Source: Bacillota bacterium
GTDB lineage: Bacteria > Bacillota > Bacilli > Bacillales_B > DSM-18226
DNA: 7,984 nt
Assembly: GCA_021821235.1 (NCBI GenBank)
Contig: JAKACS010000125.1
Span: 1-7,984, forward strand
Reading direction: 5' to 3'
The notes beneath the pieces were generated by a model that was given only the letters and a program-made list of their open reading frames with translations, ran no database searches and was not told the DNA's origin. Positions within the stretch are counted from its first letter, which is position 1, and each line of letters opens with the position of its first letter. Shown piece after piece: positions 1-6,143 of the stretch. The position numbers and the translations under genes are program-made.

Positions 1-1
1 A

Positions 2-829
2 CTTGTCTTTATCATCGGCGATGTTAAAGAAAAAGACTGTATCATTGAGGCCTGTGCCGGCGTTGATTACCTCTTTCATTTAGCAGCATTAAAGCATGTG
101 CCCGTTTGCGAAGATCAACCGCTGGAAGCGTTAAAAACGAATGTCATCGGGACACAGAATGTGATAGAGGCCGCAATCAAACATCATGTAAAAAAGGTTG
201 TGTACATTTCGACAGATAAAGCTGCCAACCCATCCAATTTTTACGGATTCACGAAAGCGATGGGAGAAAGGCTGATTATTCATGCGAACATGCTCAAGAC
301 GGATACGAAATTTGTTTGTGTCAGGGGAGGGAATGTTTTAGGAACGAATGGTAGCGTCATCCATGTGTTTAATGATCAAATAAGGACTAAAAATTTGATT
401 GGGATTACCGATAAGCGAATGACACGGTTTTTCTTAACGCTTGAGGATGCGATTAAATTGCTTTTTAAAGCATCCTATGAAAGTGTCGGCGGGGAAATTT
501 TCGTTATGAAAATGCCAACTTGCAAAATTCTTGATCTTGCGGAAGTATTGATCGAAGCATCCGGTAAAAAAACGGTCAAAATCGTCGAGCTGGGAATCCG
601 TCCGGGCGAAAAATTGCATGAAATCCTTTTTTCCGAATACGAAAGCAAAAATACAATTACTTATGATGAAAACTATTACGTCATTTTGCCGACGATCGAC
701 ATCCCCGGTCTAAGAAAGCATTACAGCAGATTTCCTTCTGTGAAACTCGAAAGCTACAATTCAAGCGAAGGACTGATGACGAAGCAAGAGCTGAAAGAGC
801 TGTTGATAAAGGGAGGCTTCTTATCATGA
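2..829 (+). CDS. UDP-GlcNAc 4,6-dehydratase-like SDR enzyme (polysaccharide biosynthesis, PseB/CapE family), 5'-partial
   Basis: The reading frame is open from base 2, so the gene enters from the left edge. The 275 visible residues lack roughly the first 50-60, including the GxxGxxG nucleotide-binding loop. Visible family marks, numbered from the first visible codon, are HLAALKHVP (26-34), STDKA (70-74), the catalytic YxxxK as Y81-GFT-K85, ITDKRMTRF (135-143), GGEIFV (163-168) and GIRPGEKLHE (198-207). These are typical of soluble short FlaA1/PseB/CapE-type dehydratases, which convert UDP-GlcNAc in the cytoplasm to a 4-keto-6-deoxy sugar. The intact Tyr in YxxxK and the GGEIFV...K pattern look closer to PseB than to CapE, which has Met there; this comparison is from memory. 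The 3' end overlaps the next gene by ATGA, so the two are probably translationally coupled. A GTG at 98 is internal to the fold and not the real start. The family is secure; the exact stereochemistry of the product is not. Confidence 0.88.
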   Translation, partial: LVFIIGDVKEKDCIIEACAGVDYLFHLAALKHVPVCEDQPLEALKTNVIGTQNVIEAAIKHHVKKVVYISTDKAANPSNFYGFTKAMGERLIIHANMLKTDTKFVCVRGGNVLGTNGSVIHVFNDQIRTKNLIGITDKRMTRFFLTLEDAIKLLFKASYESVGGEIFVMKMPTCKILDLAEVLIEASGKKTVKIVELGIRPGEKLHEILFSEYESKNTITYDENYYVILPTIDIPGLRKHYSRFPSVKLESYNSSEGLMTKQELKELLIKGGFLS

Positions 830-1656
830 GGCTCCTCATTTTAGGCGGCAGTGGCATGGCTGGACACATGATTTTGAATTATTTTCGCAAAAAGGAAAAA
901 ACGGGAGTTTGGTTTACAAGCCGAAATATTCAAGAAAAAGATGCCATCTTTTTAGACGCTGTTCAATTTGACGAGGTTCGCAGATTAGTAGAGAAACTGC
1001 GCCCGAATGTTATTGTAAATGGTATCGGACTATTAAATGAACAGGCTGCTCGCCAACTGACCGATGCGATTTGCCTGAATAGTTTACTGCCGCATTTGTT
1101 AACGGAATGGGCTGACAAATATGGCGGAAAAGTCATTCATATTAGCACTGATTGTGTATTTGACGGGACGAAGGGAGGATATACGGAAACAGACCTTCCG
1201 GATGGGGTATCCGTGTATGCGAAAACAAAATCTCTAGGAGAAGTAACAAGTGGACGTCACTTAACGATCCGCACCTCGATCATCGGCCCTGAAAAGAAAC
1301 AAAATGGCATCGGCTTATTCCACTGGTTTATGCAGCAATCCGGAAAAATCAACGGCTATCAAAATGTTTTATGGAATGGGGTTACTACTCTGGAATTGGC
1401 AAAGGCAATCGACCAATCCATCACCCAGGACTTGTCCGGCTTGTACCACTTAACGGCTCCTGTAAAACTATCCAAGTATGAATTGCTTCTGCTCCTTCAG
1501 AACGTTTTCAAAAAAACGGATGTCGAAATCGTTCCGGATGGCAAAATCGTCCTCGACCGCACCTTGACAGATACAAGAAAAGAACTGCACTATTCTGTAC
1601 CTGATTATCCGGAAATGATTACGGCGTTGTCCAACTGGATGATGAGCAATGGCTAA
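826..1656 (+). CDS. RmlD-like nucleotide-sugar reductase (SDR superfamily)
   Basis: This 276-residue protein starts at ATG 826 with an AAAGGGAGG ribosome binding site at 808-816, inside the end of the upstream gene. It has an N-terminal Rossmann loop GGSGMAG (7-13), STDCVFDG (107-114), the catalytic YAKTK (Y131, K135) and RTSIIG (149-154), the order found in dTDP-4-dehydrorhamnose reductase (RmlD) and its relatives. Its length fits RmlD/WbvR-type reductases and is shorter than the cupin-fused CapF/FnlB type. Because it is coupled to a UDP-GlcNAc 4,6-dehydratase-like gene, and no RmlA, RmlB or RmlC is visible, the likely substrate is the UDP-4-keto-6-deoxyhexosamine from that enzyme. The product would then be a UDP-6-deoxy-L-hexosamine such as L-RhaNAc; this is inference. 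A dTDP-rhamnose role remains possible if rml genes lie outside the window. Confidence 0.85.
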   Translation: MRLLILGGSGMAGHMILNYFRKKEKTGVWFTSRNIQEKDAIFLDAVQFDEVRRLVEKLRPNVIVNGIGLLNEQAARQLTDAICLNSLLPHLLTEWADKYGGKVIHISTDCVFDGTKGGYTETDLPDGVSVYAKTKSLGEVTSGRHLTIRTSIIGPEKKQNGIGLFHWFMQQSGKINGYQNVLWNGVTTLELAKAIDQSITQDLSGLYHLTAPVKLSKYELLLLLQNVFKKTDVEIVPDGKIVLDRTLTDTRKELHYSVPDYPEMITALSNWMMSNG

Positions 1657-2557
1657 GCAAAAAAAGATTCTGATCACCGGGGCAAATGGATTTACAGGTC
1701 AACACGCTTGCGTATATTTTTCCGAAAAAAGTTTTCAAGTGGTTGGGTTAGGAAGAAGGAAATCGGAAGGTTCCTTTTTGCAATGCGATCTCGGAAATTA
1801 CCGGGAAGTGGAGGACGTGATTGCTTTCGTCCAACCCGATTATGTTCTTCATCTTGCCGGGAAAAACAGTGTCGCCGAATCATGGACAAATCCGGCTGAA
1901 CCGATTCACACAAATGTGATGGGAACCGTTCATTTGCTTGAAGGCATCCGAGCAAAGGCGCCAATTGCCCGAACGATTGTGGTAGGCTCCACATTGCGAA
2001 TGCCGTCACTGTCTTCGGATCCGCTCCATCCATATGCCGTCTCGAAAGCGATGCAAATCCTTGTAGCAAGAGCTTGGCACCAGCTTTTTGGCATGGACAT
2101 CCTTATCGCCAATCCTTGCAACCTAATTGGCCCCGGACCTTCAACAGGCGTTTGTGCAGTCTTTGCCGAAAAAATTGTTGCGATGGAAAATGGTACAATT
2201 CCGCCCGTTCTTCCGATTGGGGATGGAGCTCAAACAAGGGACTTTCTGGATGTCCGCGATGCTGTCCGCGCATATGCCCTTTTGTTTGAAAAAGGAGAGC
2301 CGGGCAATGAGTACGATCTTGGAACAGGAACAATGCGGACGGTAAAAACGGTTGCCGAGCAATTTCAAGAACTTGCGAAAGTGAATTTCACTCTCCAGCA
2401 GAAAGAAGAATCAACCTCCTTGCAGCCGGGTGTCCCCAACCCGGATCGACTTGAAGCCATCAAAAAGCTTGGCTGGAGCCCTGCGATTTCCTTTCGTCAG
2501 TCCGCTCATGATATCATTCGATATTTCCGCAGCAGCTACACGAGCGGGGAGGCGTAA
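1649..2557 (+). CDS. GDP-6-deoxy-D-mannose reductase-like NAD-dependent epimerase/dehydratase
   Basis: This 302-residue extended SDR protein starts at ATG 1649 and overlaps the upstream gene by 8 nt. Its own Shine-Dalgarno is weak (a GGATG-like stretch only), so it probably relies on coupling. Features in order are the TGANGFTG cofactor loop (10-17), HLAGKNSVAESW (68-79), active-site S114/T115, catalytic Y129-AVS-K133, and a substrate-side region with CNLIGPGPSTG (157-167) and TRDFLDVRDAVRAY (196-209). The pattern from SVxxSWxNPAEPxxxNVxGTxxLLE through RDFLDVRD is that of Rmd and related GDP-4-keto-6-deoxymannose reductases. The expected reaction is reduction of a 4-keto-6-deoxy nucleotide sugar to a 6-deoxyhexose donor, for example GDP-D-rhamnose. 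The partner dehydratase Gmd is not in the window, so a different 4-keto sugar is possible. The family is firm and the substrate is inferred. Confidence 0.82.
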   Translation: MAKQKKILITGANGFTGQHACVYFSEKSFQVVGLGRRKSEGSFLQCDLGNYREVEDVIAFVQPDYVLHLAGKNSVAESWTNPAEPIHTNVMGTVHLLEGIRAKAPIARTIVVGSTLRMPSLSSDPLHPYAVSKAMQILVARAWHQLFGMDILIANPCNLIGPGPSTGVCAVFAEKIVAMENGTIPPVLPIGDGAQTRDFLDVRDAVRAYALLFEKGEPGNEYDLGTGTMRTVKTVAEQFQELAKVNFTLQQKEESTSLQPGVPNPDRLEAIKKLGWSPAISFRQSAHDIIRYFRSSYTSGEA

Positions 2558-2560
2558 ACA

Positions 2561-3274
2561 GTGACGGCAAAAGTATCAATCGTAATCCCGTTTTACAATT
2601 GCCCGTATATTCAGAAAGCCATCGAAAGCGCCCTCTCTCAAACCTACCAATCAATCGAAGTCATCGTTGTTGATGACGGCTCAACAAGGCATCAGGATTT
2701 GCTGGAACCTTATTTGCATCAAATCCGTTATTTCAGAAAAACAAATGGAGGAACCGCTTCTGCTTTAAATGAAGGCATTCGGAATGCAACTGGAGAGTAC
2801 TTTTGCTGGCTGAGCTCGGATGATCGGTTTTTGCCTGACAAAATCGAGAAGCAACTTGCATACATGCAACAAATGAATGCAGCTGCTTCTTACACTGCTT
2901 TTTATATAATCGACGCATTCGGCAATATCTGTAGTGAAGCGATCGGGCAAACATTTCGAAATAAGCTCTCTTTTTTAAAAAGGATGAGGGGCGGGTGCCC
3001 AATTAATGGCTGTACGGTCATGCTGAAAATGAAAGTTTTTACAGAAATAGGATATTTCGATGAAAGTCTGCCGTTTACCCACGATTACGATTTCTGGTTA
3101 AGGTTGATTCAGCATTACGATTTCCATTTTTTTTCTGAGCCGTTGATTGAGTACCGCCATCATAACGAGATGGGTACGAAAAAATATTTTGAAGAAATTC
3201 GAAAAGAGATTCGAATGGTGAAACAACGACATGCTGCCAGTATGCAAAGTCTGATCAAAAAGAACTTTCAGTAA
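2561..3274 (+). CDS. Family 2 glycosyltransferase
   Basis: This 237-residue protein starts at GTG 2561, with a GGGGAGG ribosome binding site in the last codons of the preceding gene, 3 nt upstream of which it begins. The GT-A fold of family GT2 is clear. There is an N-terminal VSIVIPFYN strand, the nucleotide-binding VDDGST (37-42), an SSDD motif (85-88) at the metal-binding DxD position, and a late THDYDFWLRL (173-182) carrying the acidic residues where the catalytic base normally lies. No membrane segment or signal peptide is visible, so it should act at the inner face of the membrane or in the cytosol. It would transfer a sugar, plausibly a deoxysugar made by the upstream enzymes, to a glycan or protein acceptor. 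Donor and acceptor cannot be read from the sequence. At this length it is little more than a catalytic domain. Confidence 0.88.
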   Translation: MTAKVSIVIPFYNCPYIQKAIESALSQTYQSIEVIVVDDGSTRHQDLLEPYLHQIRYFRKTNGGTASALNEGIRNATGEYFCWLSSDDRFLPDKIEKQLAYMQQMNAAASYTAFYIIDAFGNICSEAIGQTFRNKLSFLKRMRGGCPINGCTVMLKMKVFTEIGYFDESLPFTHDYDFWLRLIQHYDFHFFSEPLIEYRHHNEMGTKKYFEEIRKEIRMVKQRHAASMQSLIKKNFQ

Positions 3275-3287
3275 AGAGGTGTAATGG

Positions 3288-4433
3288 GTGAAAAATCAGC
3301 CACACGGTGGAAAACTGGTTAACTGCTATGGTGAGAAAGTGGAATACGTCAGGAAACGAAGTATTGAAATCGACACAACGGCTCTTTCAGACTTAAAATG
3401 CCTTGCAAACGGCGCCTTCAGCCCACTTGATGGCTTTATGGGCGAAATCGATTATGAAAGAGTTGTTTTGCAGATGCGGCTCGCAAATGGGCTGGTGTGG
3501 CCGATCCCGGTCACCTTGCCAGTTTCGGAGCAGATGGCTGCAGAAATCACAATGGGTGAACACGTGGTACTGACATACAACCAGCAGGCTATCGGAAAAA
3601 TCCATGTCTTGGAGCGATTTCAGCCTGACAAACAGCTGGAGGCAGTAATGGTCTATGGGACAGACGATGAAAACCATCCGGGCGTAAAAAAACTGTTTAA
3701 TCGCGGCAATGTTTATCTTGGTGGTCCTGTTGAAGTCTGGCGCCAGCCAGAGTGGGAAAGCGAAGAAGCGTTTTGCCTTGAACCGCGGCAAACGCGGCAG
3801 ATTTTTTCAGAAAAAGGCTGGAAAACAATTGTCGGCTTTCAAACACGCAATCCGGTTCACCGCGCCCACGAATATATCCAGAAAGCGGCATTGGAAACGG
3901 TCGATGGCCTTTTGCTTCATCCGCTTGTCGGTGAGACAAAGCAGGATGATATCCCTGCAGACATTCGCATCAAAAGCTACCAAGTTTTGCTTGAAAACTA
4001 TTATCCGAAAGACCGCGTTGTGCTTGCCGGATTTCCTGCGGCAATGAGGTATGCCGGACCGCGGGAAGCCGTTTTTCATGCGCTTGTTCGCAAAAATTAT
4101 GGCTGTACCCATTTTATTGTTGGCAGAGATCATGCCGGGGTCGGTCATTACTATGGAACGTATGAGGCCCAAAAAATTTTTGAACGATTTGATCCTGAGG
4201 AAATTGGCATCTCCATCTTAAAATTTGATCATTCATTTTATTGCTATAAATGCGAAGGGCTGGCTTCCATTAAAACATGTCCGCATACCTTTGAAGACCG
4301 GCTCATTTTATCGGGAACGAAGGTGCGCGAAATGTTGACGAATGGACAACGGCCACCGAAAGAATTCAGCCGCAAAGAAGTCATCGATGTGCTGATGGAC
4401 GGCTTAAAACAACACAGGGAAGCGGGAGAGTAA
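3288..4433 (+). CDS. sat: Sulfate adenylyltransferase (ATP sulfurylase)
   Basis: This 381-residue protein catalyses ATP + sulfate to adenosine 5'-phosphosulfate (APS) + diphosphate, the first step of sulfate activation. It has the two hallmark ATP-binding motifs [10 protein letters not shown] (185-194) and GRDHAGVG (279-286). It also has GPREAVFHA (257-265), an FYCYKCEG pair with Cys319/Cys322 plus Cys331, and a C-terminal SGTKVREML (342-350). The length equals the full Bacillus-type Sat (about 380 residues), without a fused APS-kinase domain. GTG 3288 is chosen because AAAGAGGTG (3273-3281) sits 6 nt before it; an ATG at 3284 is in a frame that closes quickly. It begins 13 nt after the glycosyltransferase, so it appears to be transcribed with the sugar genes. 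No S-box or CysB/CymR-like leader precedes it. The C-terminal Cys cluster may bind metal, as proposed for this family. Confidence 0.97.
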   Translation: MKNQPHGGKLVNCYGEKVEYVRKRSIEIDTTALSDLKCLANGAFSPLDGFMGEIDYERVVLQMRLANGLVWPIPVTLPVSEQMAAEITMGEHVVLTYNQQAIGKIHVLERFQPDKQLEAVMVYGTDDENHPGVKKLFNRGNVYLGGPVEVWRQPEWESEEAFCLEPRQTRQIFSEKGWKTIVGFQTRNPVHRAHEYIQKAALETVDGLLLHPLVGETKQDDIPADIRIKSYQVLLENYYPKDRVVLAGFPAAMRYAGPREAVFHALVRKNYGCTHFIVGRDHAGVGHYYGTYEAQKIFERFDPEEIGISILKFDHSFYCYKCEGLASIKTCPHTFEDRLILSGTKVREMLTNGQRPPKEFSRKEVIDVLMDGLKQHREAGE

Positions 4434-4467
4434 ATAAACGGTATCCTCAGCCTTTTTTGCGTCATCG

Positions 4468-4518
4468 ACCGGGTATCAAACCGATTTGATTGTTTATGAA
4501 CCTGGTAGCTATTTTTTT
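4468..4518 (+). terminator. Hairpin plus T-tract between sat and cysC (terminator or attenuator)
   Basis: An outer stem pairs 4468-4474 (ACCGGGT) with 4500-4506 (ACCTGGT), 7 bp with one G-U pair. An inner perfect stem pairs ATCAAA (4475-4480) with TTTGAT (4485-4490), leaving a 9-nt bulge on the 3' side. Five bases later a run of seven T follows (4512-4518). This fits a Rho-independent terminator ending the sat transcript, possibly leaky, but the bulge and the 5-nt gap before the T-run make it weaker than the one after cysC. Confidence 0.5.
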
Positions 4519-4537
4519 GTGCGATTCACTTAATAGT

Positions 4538-4567
4538 TTGTTTATATTGATTGTGTTTTTGGATAAT
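4538..4567 (+). promoter_or_regulatory. Candidate sigma-A-like promoter for cysC
   Basis: TTGTTT at 4538-4543 and GATAAT at 4562-4567 are separated by 18 bp and lie after the sat-side hairpin and T-tract. Transcription would begin near 4574, giving a leader of only about 15 nt that still contains the cysC ribosome binding site. The -10 matches the consensus at five of six positions and the -35 at three of six. In such AT-rich sequence this could be chance. Confidence 0.3.
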
Positions 4568-4576
4568 TTTTTGAAA

Positions 4577-4583
4577 AAGGGTG
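4577..4583 (+). promoter_or_regulatory. Ribosome binding site that decides the cysC start
   Basis: AAGGGTG ends 6 nt before TTG 4590 but overlaps the upstream in-frame GTG at 4581. Correct spacing therefore favours TTG 4590 as the initiation codon. Confidence 0.6.
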
Positions 4584-4589
4584 TTTGGG

Positions 4590-5183
4590 TTGGAAAATGT
4601 TTTTTGGCAAAAACAAGCAATTGATAAAGACTTAAGGCAAAGTCTGAATGGACATAAAAGTCTAGTCATTTGGTTTACGGGTTTATCCGGTTCTGGCAAG
4701 TCGACAATTGCCAATGCGCTTGAGTTGGAACTTTACAACAGAAAGCTGAGAACCTTCCTGCTGGATGGTGATCATATTCGTCATGGTTTAAATTCGGACT
4801 TGGGGTTTTCCGAAACGGATCGGATGGAAAATATTCGCCGAATAGGAGAAGTCGCAAAGCTTTTTGTTGAGGCAGGGTGTGTCGTGCTTGCTGCATTTAT
4901 ATCTCCATACCTTCTTGATCGAAAACGGGTTCGTTCCCTGTTTGCCGAAAATGAGTTTGTTGAAGTATATGTAAAATGTCCGCTTACTGTCTGCGAACAA
5001 CGTGACCCAAAGCAGTTGTATAAAAAAGCGCTAAACGGTGAAATTTCTAACTTTACGGGAATTTCTGCTCCGTATGAAGAACCTGAAATGCCGGAGATTG
5101 TCATTGAAAGCGACCGCGAAACAGTCGAAGATGCGGTTCGGAAAATTATCCGCTACTTGGAAGGAAACTGTTTACGAAACTAA
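4590..5183 (+). CDS. cysC: Adenylyl-sulfate kinase (APS kinase)
   Basis: This 197-residue cytoplasmic enzyme phosphorylates APS with ATP to give PAPS, the universal sulfuryl donor. It shows the P-loop GLSGSGKST (31-39), DGDHIRHGL (59-67), ENIRR (80-84), FISPY (103-107) with the family's conserved Ser at 105, [10 protein letters not shown] (138-147) and [10 protein letters not shown] (154-163), in the order of full-length CysC. TTG 4590 is preferred over GTG 4581 because of ribosome-binding-site spacing, and because the N-terminus then reads MENVFW, resembling other Bacillus CysC starts. Position 142 is Gln where I recall Gly in the usual RDPKGLY. The gene lies 156 nt after sat with a hairpin and possible promoter between, and is closed by a strong terminator, so it may have its own transcript. 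No cysH, sulfite reductase or sulfate permease is adjacent. Confidence 0.95.
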   Translation: MENVFWQKQAIDKDLRQSLNGHKSLVIWFTGLSGSGKSTIANALELELYNRKLRTFLLDGDHIRHGLNSDLGFSETDRMENIRRIGEVAKLFVEAGCVVLAAFISPYLLDRKRVRSLFAENEFVEVYVKCPLTVCEQRDPKQLYKKALNGEISNFTGISAPYEEPEMPEIVIESDRETVEDAVRKIIRYLEGNCLRN

Positions 5184-5190
5184 TCAGAAG

Positions 5191-5218
5191 CCGAGATGCC
5201 TGCCAGCTCGGTTTTTTT
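5191..5218 (+). terminator. Rho-independent terminator of cysC
   Basis: CCGAG (5191-5195) pairs with CTCGG (5207-5211). After an A/G mismatch, TG pairs with CA (5197-5198 with 5204-5205), leaving a small loop. Seven T follow immediately (5212-5218). It begins 8 nt after the cysC stop codon and cleanly ends the block. Confidence 0.85.
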
Positions 5219-5224
5219 AGCTAA

Positions 5225-5250
5225 TCAGAATTTATATCCATAAATTCTGA
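5225..5250. repeat. Perfect 11-bp inverted repeat with 4-nt spacer
   Basis: TCAGAATTTAT (5225-5235) and ATAAATTCTGA (5240-5250) are exact reverse complements around ATCC. The inner half-site ATAAATTC occurs once more in direct orientation at 5255-5262. There is no T-run after it, so it does not look like a terminator. It could be a protein-binding site or the trace of a small inserted element. Confidence 0.8.
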
Positions 5251-5290
5251 ACGCATAAATTCAACTACGCCTCTGTCTTCGTCCTTAGGG

Positions 5291-5311
5291 ACTCGCCAGT
5301 CGGCGAGTTTT
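5291..5311 (+). terminator. Second terminator-like GC hairpin
   Basis: ACTCGCC (5291-5297) and GGCGAGT (5302-5308) form a perfect 7-bp stem around the tetraloop AGTC, followed by a short T-run (5308-5311) and then CATTT. The T-tract is short. No gene lies between this hairpin and the cysC terminator about 70 nt upstream, so it is either a back-up terminator or the end of an unrecognised short transcript. Confidence 0.5.
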
Positions 5312-5649
5312 CATTTAATATCGAAATCTCTATTCCAACCTTTAATGCAGAACAGAAAAAGGGAAAAAACCTGGTTGATAAATCAGTTTATCGTGTTTCT
5401 TTACGAAAAAACCATTTCTCAGCCTCCTTAAGTTTTATCTAAACCAATATATTCATTCAAAAAAAGTTCTGAATGGACAAGTATCTACCGAAATAGCCAT
5501 TTTCTCTAAAAATGAAAAATCGGCAGGGCATAAAATTTTTTTCTCAGCGAAAAATAAAAAAACTCACCGATTGGAAAAAACAGACCATCATTCAAATAAT
5601 CGCGAAAAAATCATGTGAAAATTAAGCAAATAGGCGGGAAGGAAGGCTT

Positions 5650-6129
5650 ATGAAAAACATTTGCAAATCATTTATATTGCTCCTTTTAGTCTTATCCACA
5701 ATCGGAGGATGCAGCCAAAATGGAAAAACGAAGGACAGCAAATTGGCGCTGTTAAAAACAACCAACCCTGCACCAGAACAAATCATCAACAACAATCCTA
5801 CTAAGGCTGGAACTGCTGCAAGAATTAAGCATGACATCAGTTCATTTCCTGAAATTTATGACGTTGCAGTTGTTCAGGGAAAAAAAGATACGCTTGTCGC
5901 CTATAAGGTAAAGCATATGCACAGATTTCGAATGAAGGCGATTGAAGCCAAAATCAACAAACTTCTTGAAAAAAAATATCCGAACGAAAATTTCAGTGTT
6001 TCAAGCGACTATAAAATTTTTCTTGAAGCAGTGAGACTGAACGAACGAATGAAAAATCCCAAGTTTTCGAATAAAACAGCCGAAAAACAGCTTCAGAGTA
6101 TCATCAAGCTGAAAGATGAAACGACATAA
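5650..6129 (+). CDS. YhcN/YlaJ-type sporulation lipoprotein
   Basis: This 159-residue protein starts at ATG 5650 with GGGAAGG (5636-5642) 7 nt upstream. The N-terminus has a basic MKNICK, a hydrophobic core (8-18) and a lipobox-like I-G-G-C with Cys21 as the likely lipidated residue, so it should be exported and anchored in a membrane. After a low-complexity Asn/Thr/Pro linker (about 35-55), the domain from 57 to about 132 reads ARIKHDISSFPEIYDVAVVQG and then alternating beta/alpha patterns. These resemble the YhcN/YlaJ sporulation lipoprotein family found in the spore inner membrane. Residues 92-160 are strongly charged and Lys-rich. It sits 14 nt before spoVAC, and a lipoprotein of this family directly before spoVAC is characteristic of spoVA2-type operons. 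Its precise role in germination is unknown. The lipoprotein nature is clear; the family assignment is a weaker, pattern-based match. Confidence 0.78.
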   Translation: MKNICKSFILLLLVLSTIGGCSQNGKTKDSKLALLKTTNPAPEQIINNNPTKAGTAARIKHDISSFPEIYDVAVVQGKKDTLVAYKVKHMHRFRMKAIEAKINKLLEKKYPNENFSVSSDYKIFLEAVRLNERMKNPKFSNKTAEKQLQSIIKLKDETT

Positions 6130-6143
6130 GGAGGAGAAAGACC

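Larger units (their letters stand above)
5184..5649. other. 466-bp intergenic gap between the glycan/sulfate block and the spoVA block
   Basis: No credible coding sequence is seen on either strand. The left third holds the cysC terminator, an 11-bp inverted repeat and a second GC-rich terminator-like hairpin. A small perfect palindrome, GATAAA-TCAG-TTTATC, lies at 5377-5392. The rest, to about 5630, is A/T-rich with several A6-A7 runs. The promoter of the sporulation operon should be here, presumably sigma-G dependent as for other spoVA operons, but I could not find a pair of elements with good match and spacing. CATTCAA (5454-5460 and 5589-5595) and CATAAAA (5529-5535) are -10-like only. Confidence 0.7.

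Noticed and set aside
98..829. GTG at 98 as the start of the first gene
   Set aside because: The frame is open to base 2 and the upstream residues (LFHLAALKH) are conserved family sequence; the gene is simply cut by the window edge.
3275..3290. ATG at 3284 as the sat start
   Set aside because: It is out of frame with Sat and its frame closes within about a dozen codons; GTG 3288 has correct ribosome-binding-site spacing.
4434..4589. S-box (SAM) or T-box riboswitch before cysC
   Set aside because: The interval is short and lacks the multi-stem core or T-box sequence; only a simple two-stage hairpin is visible.
5377..5392. GATAAA-TCAG-TTTATC palindrome
   Set aside because: Only 6 bp, AT-only stems, no T-run; expected by chance in this AT-rich gap.
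5512..5625. 37-codon ORF (ATG AAA AAT ...) before the lipoprotein gene
   Set aside because: No ribosome binding site, Lys/Ile-rich composition expected from A/T-rich non-coding DNA, and no similarity to the DUF1657 proteins that can precede the lipoprotein in spoVA2 operons.
5560..5640. Sigma-G promoter for the lipoprotein-spoVA operon
   Set aside because: CATTCAA (5589) and CATGTGA (5612) resemble a -10, but no GHATR-like -35 lies 17-18 bp upstream of either. A promoter is expected in the gap, but I cannot place it.
5184..5649. Transposon end or mobile-element boundary next to the spoVA2-like operon
   Set aside because: spoVA2mob is known from Tn1546-like elements, but no transposase, resolvase, long terminal inverted repeat or target duplication is visible; the 11-bp dyad is too short and too close-set to be a transposon end pair.
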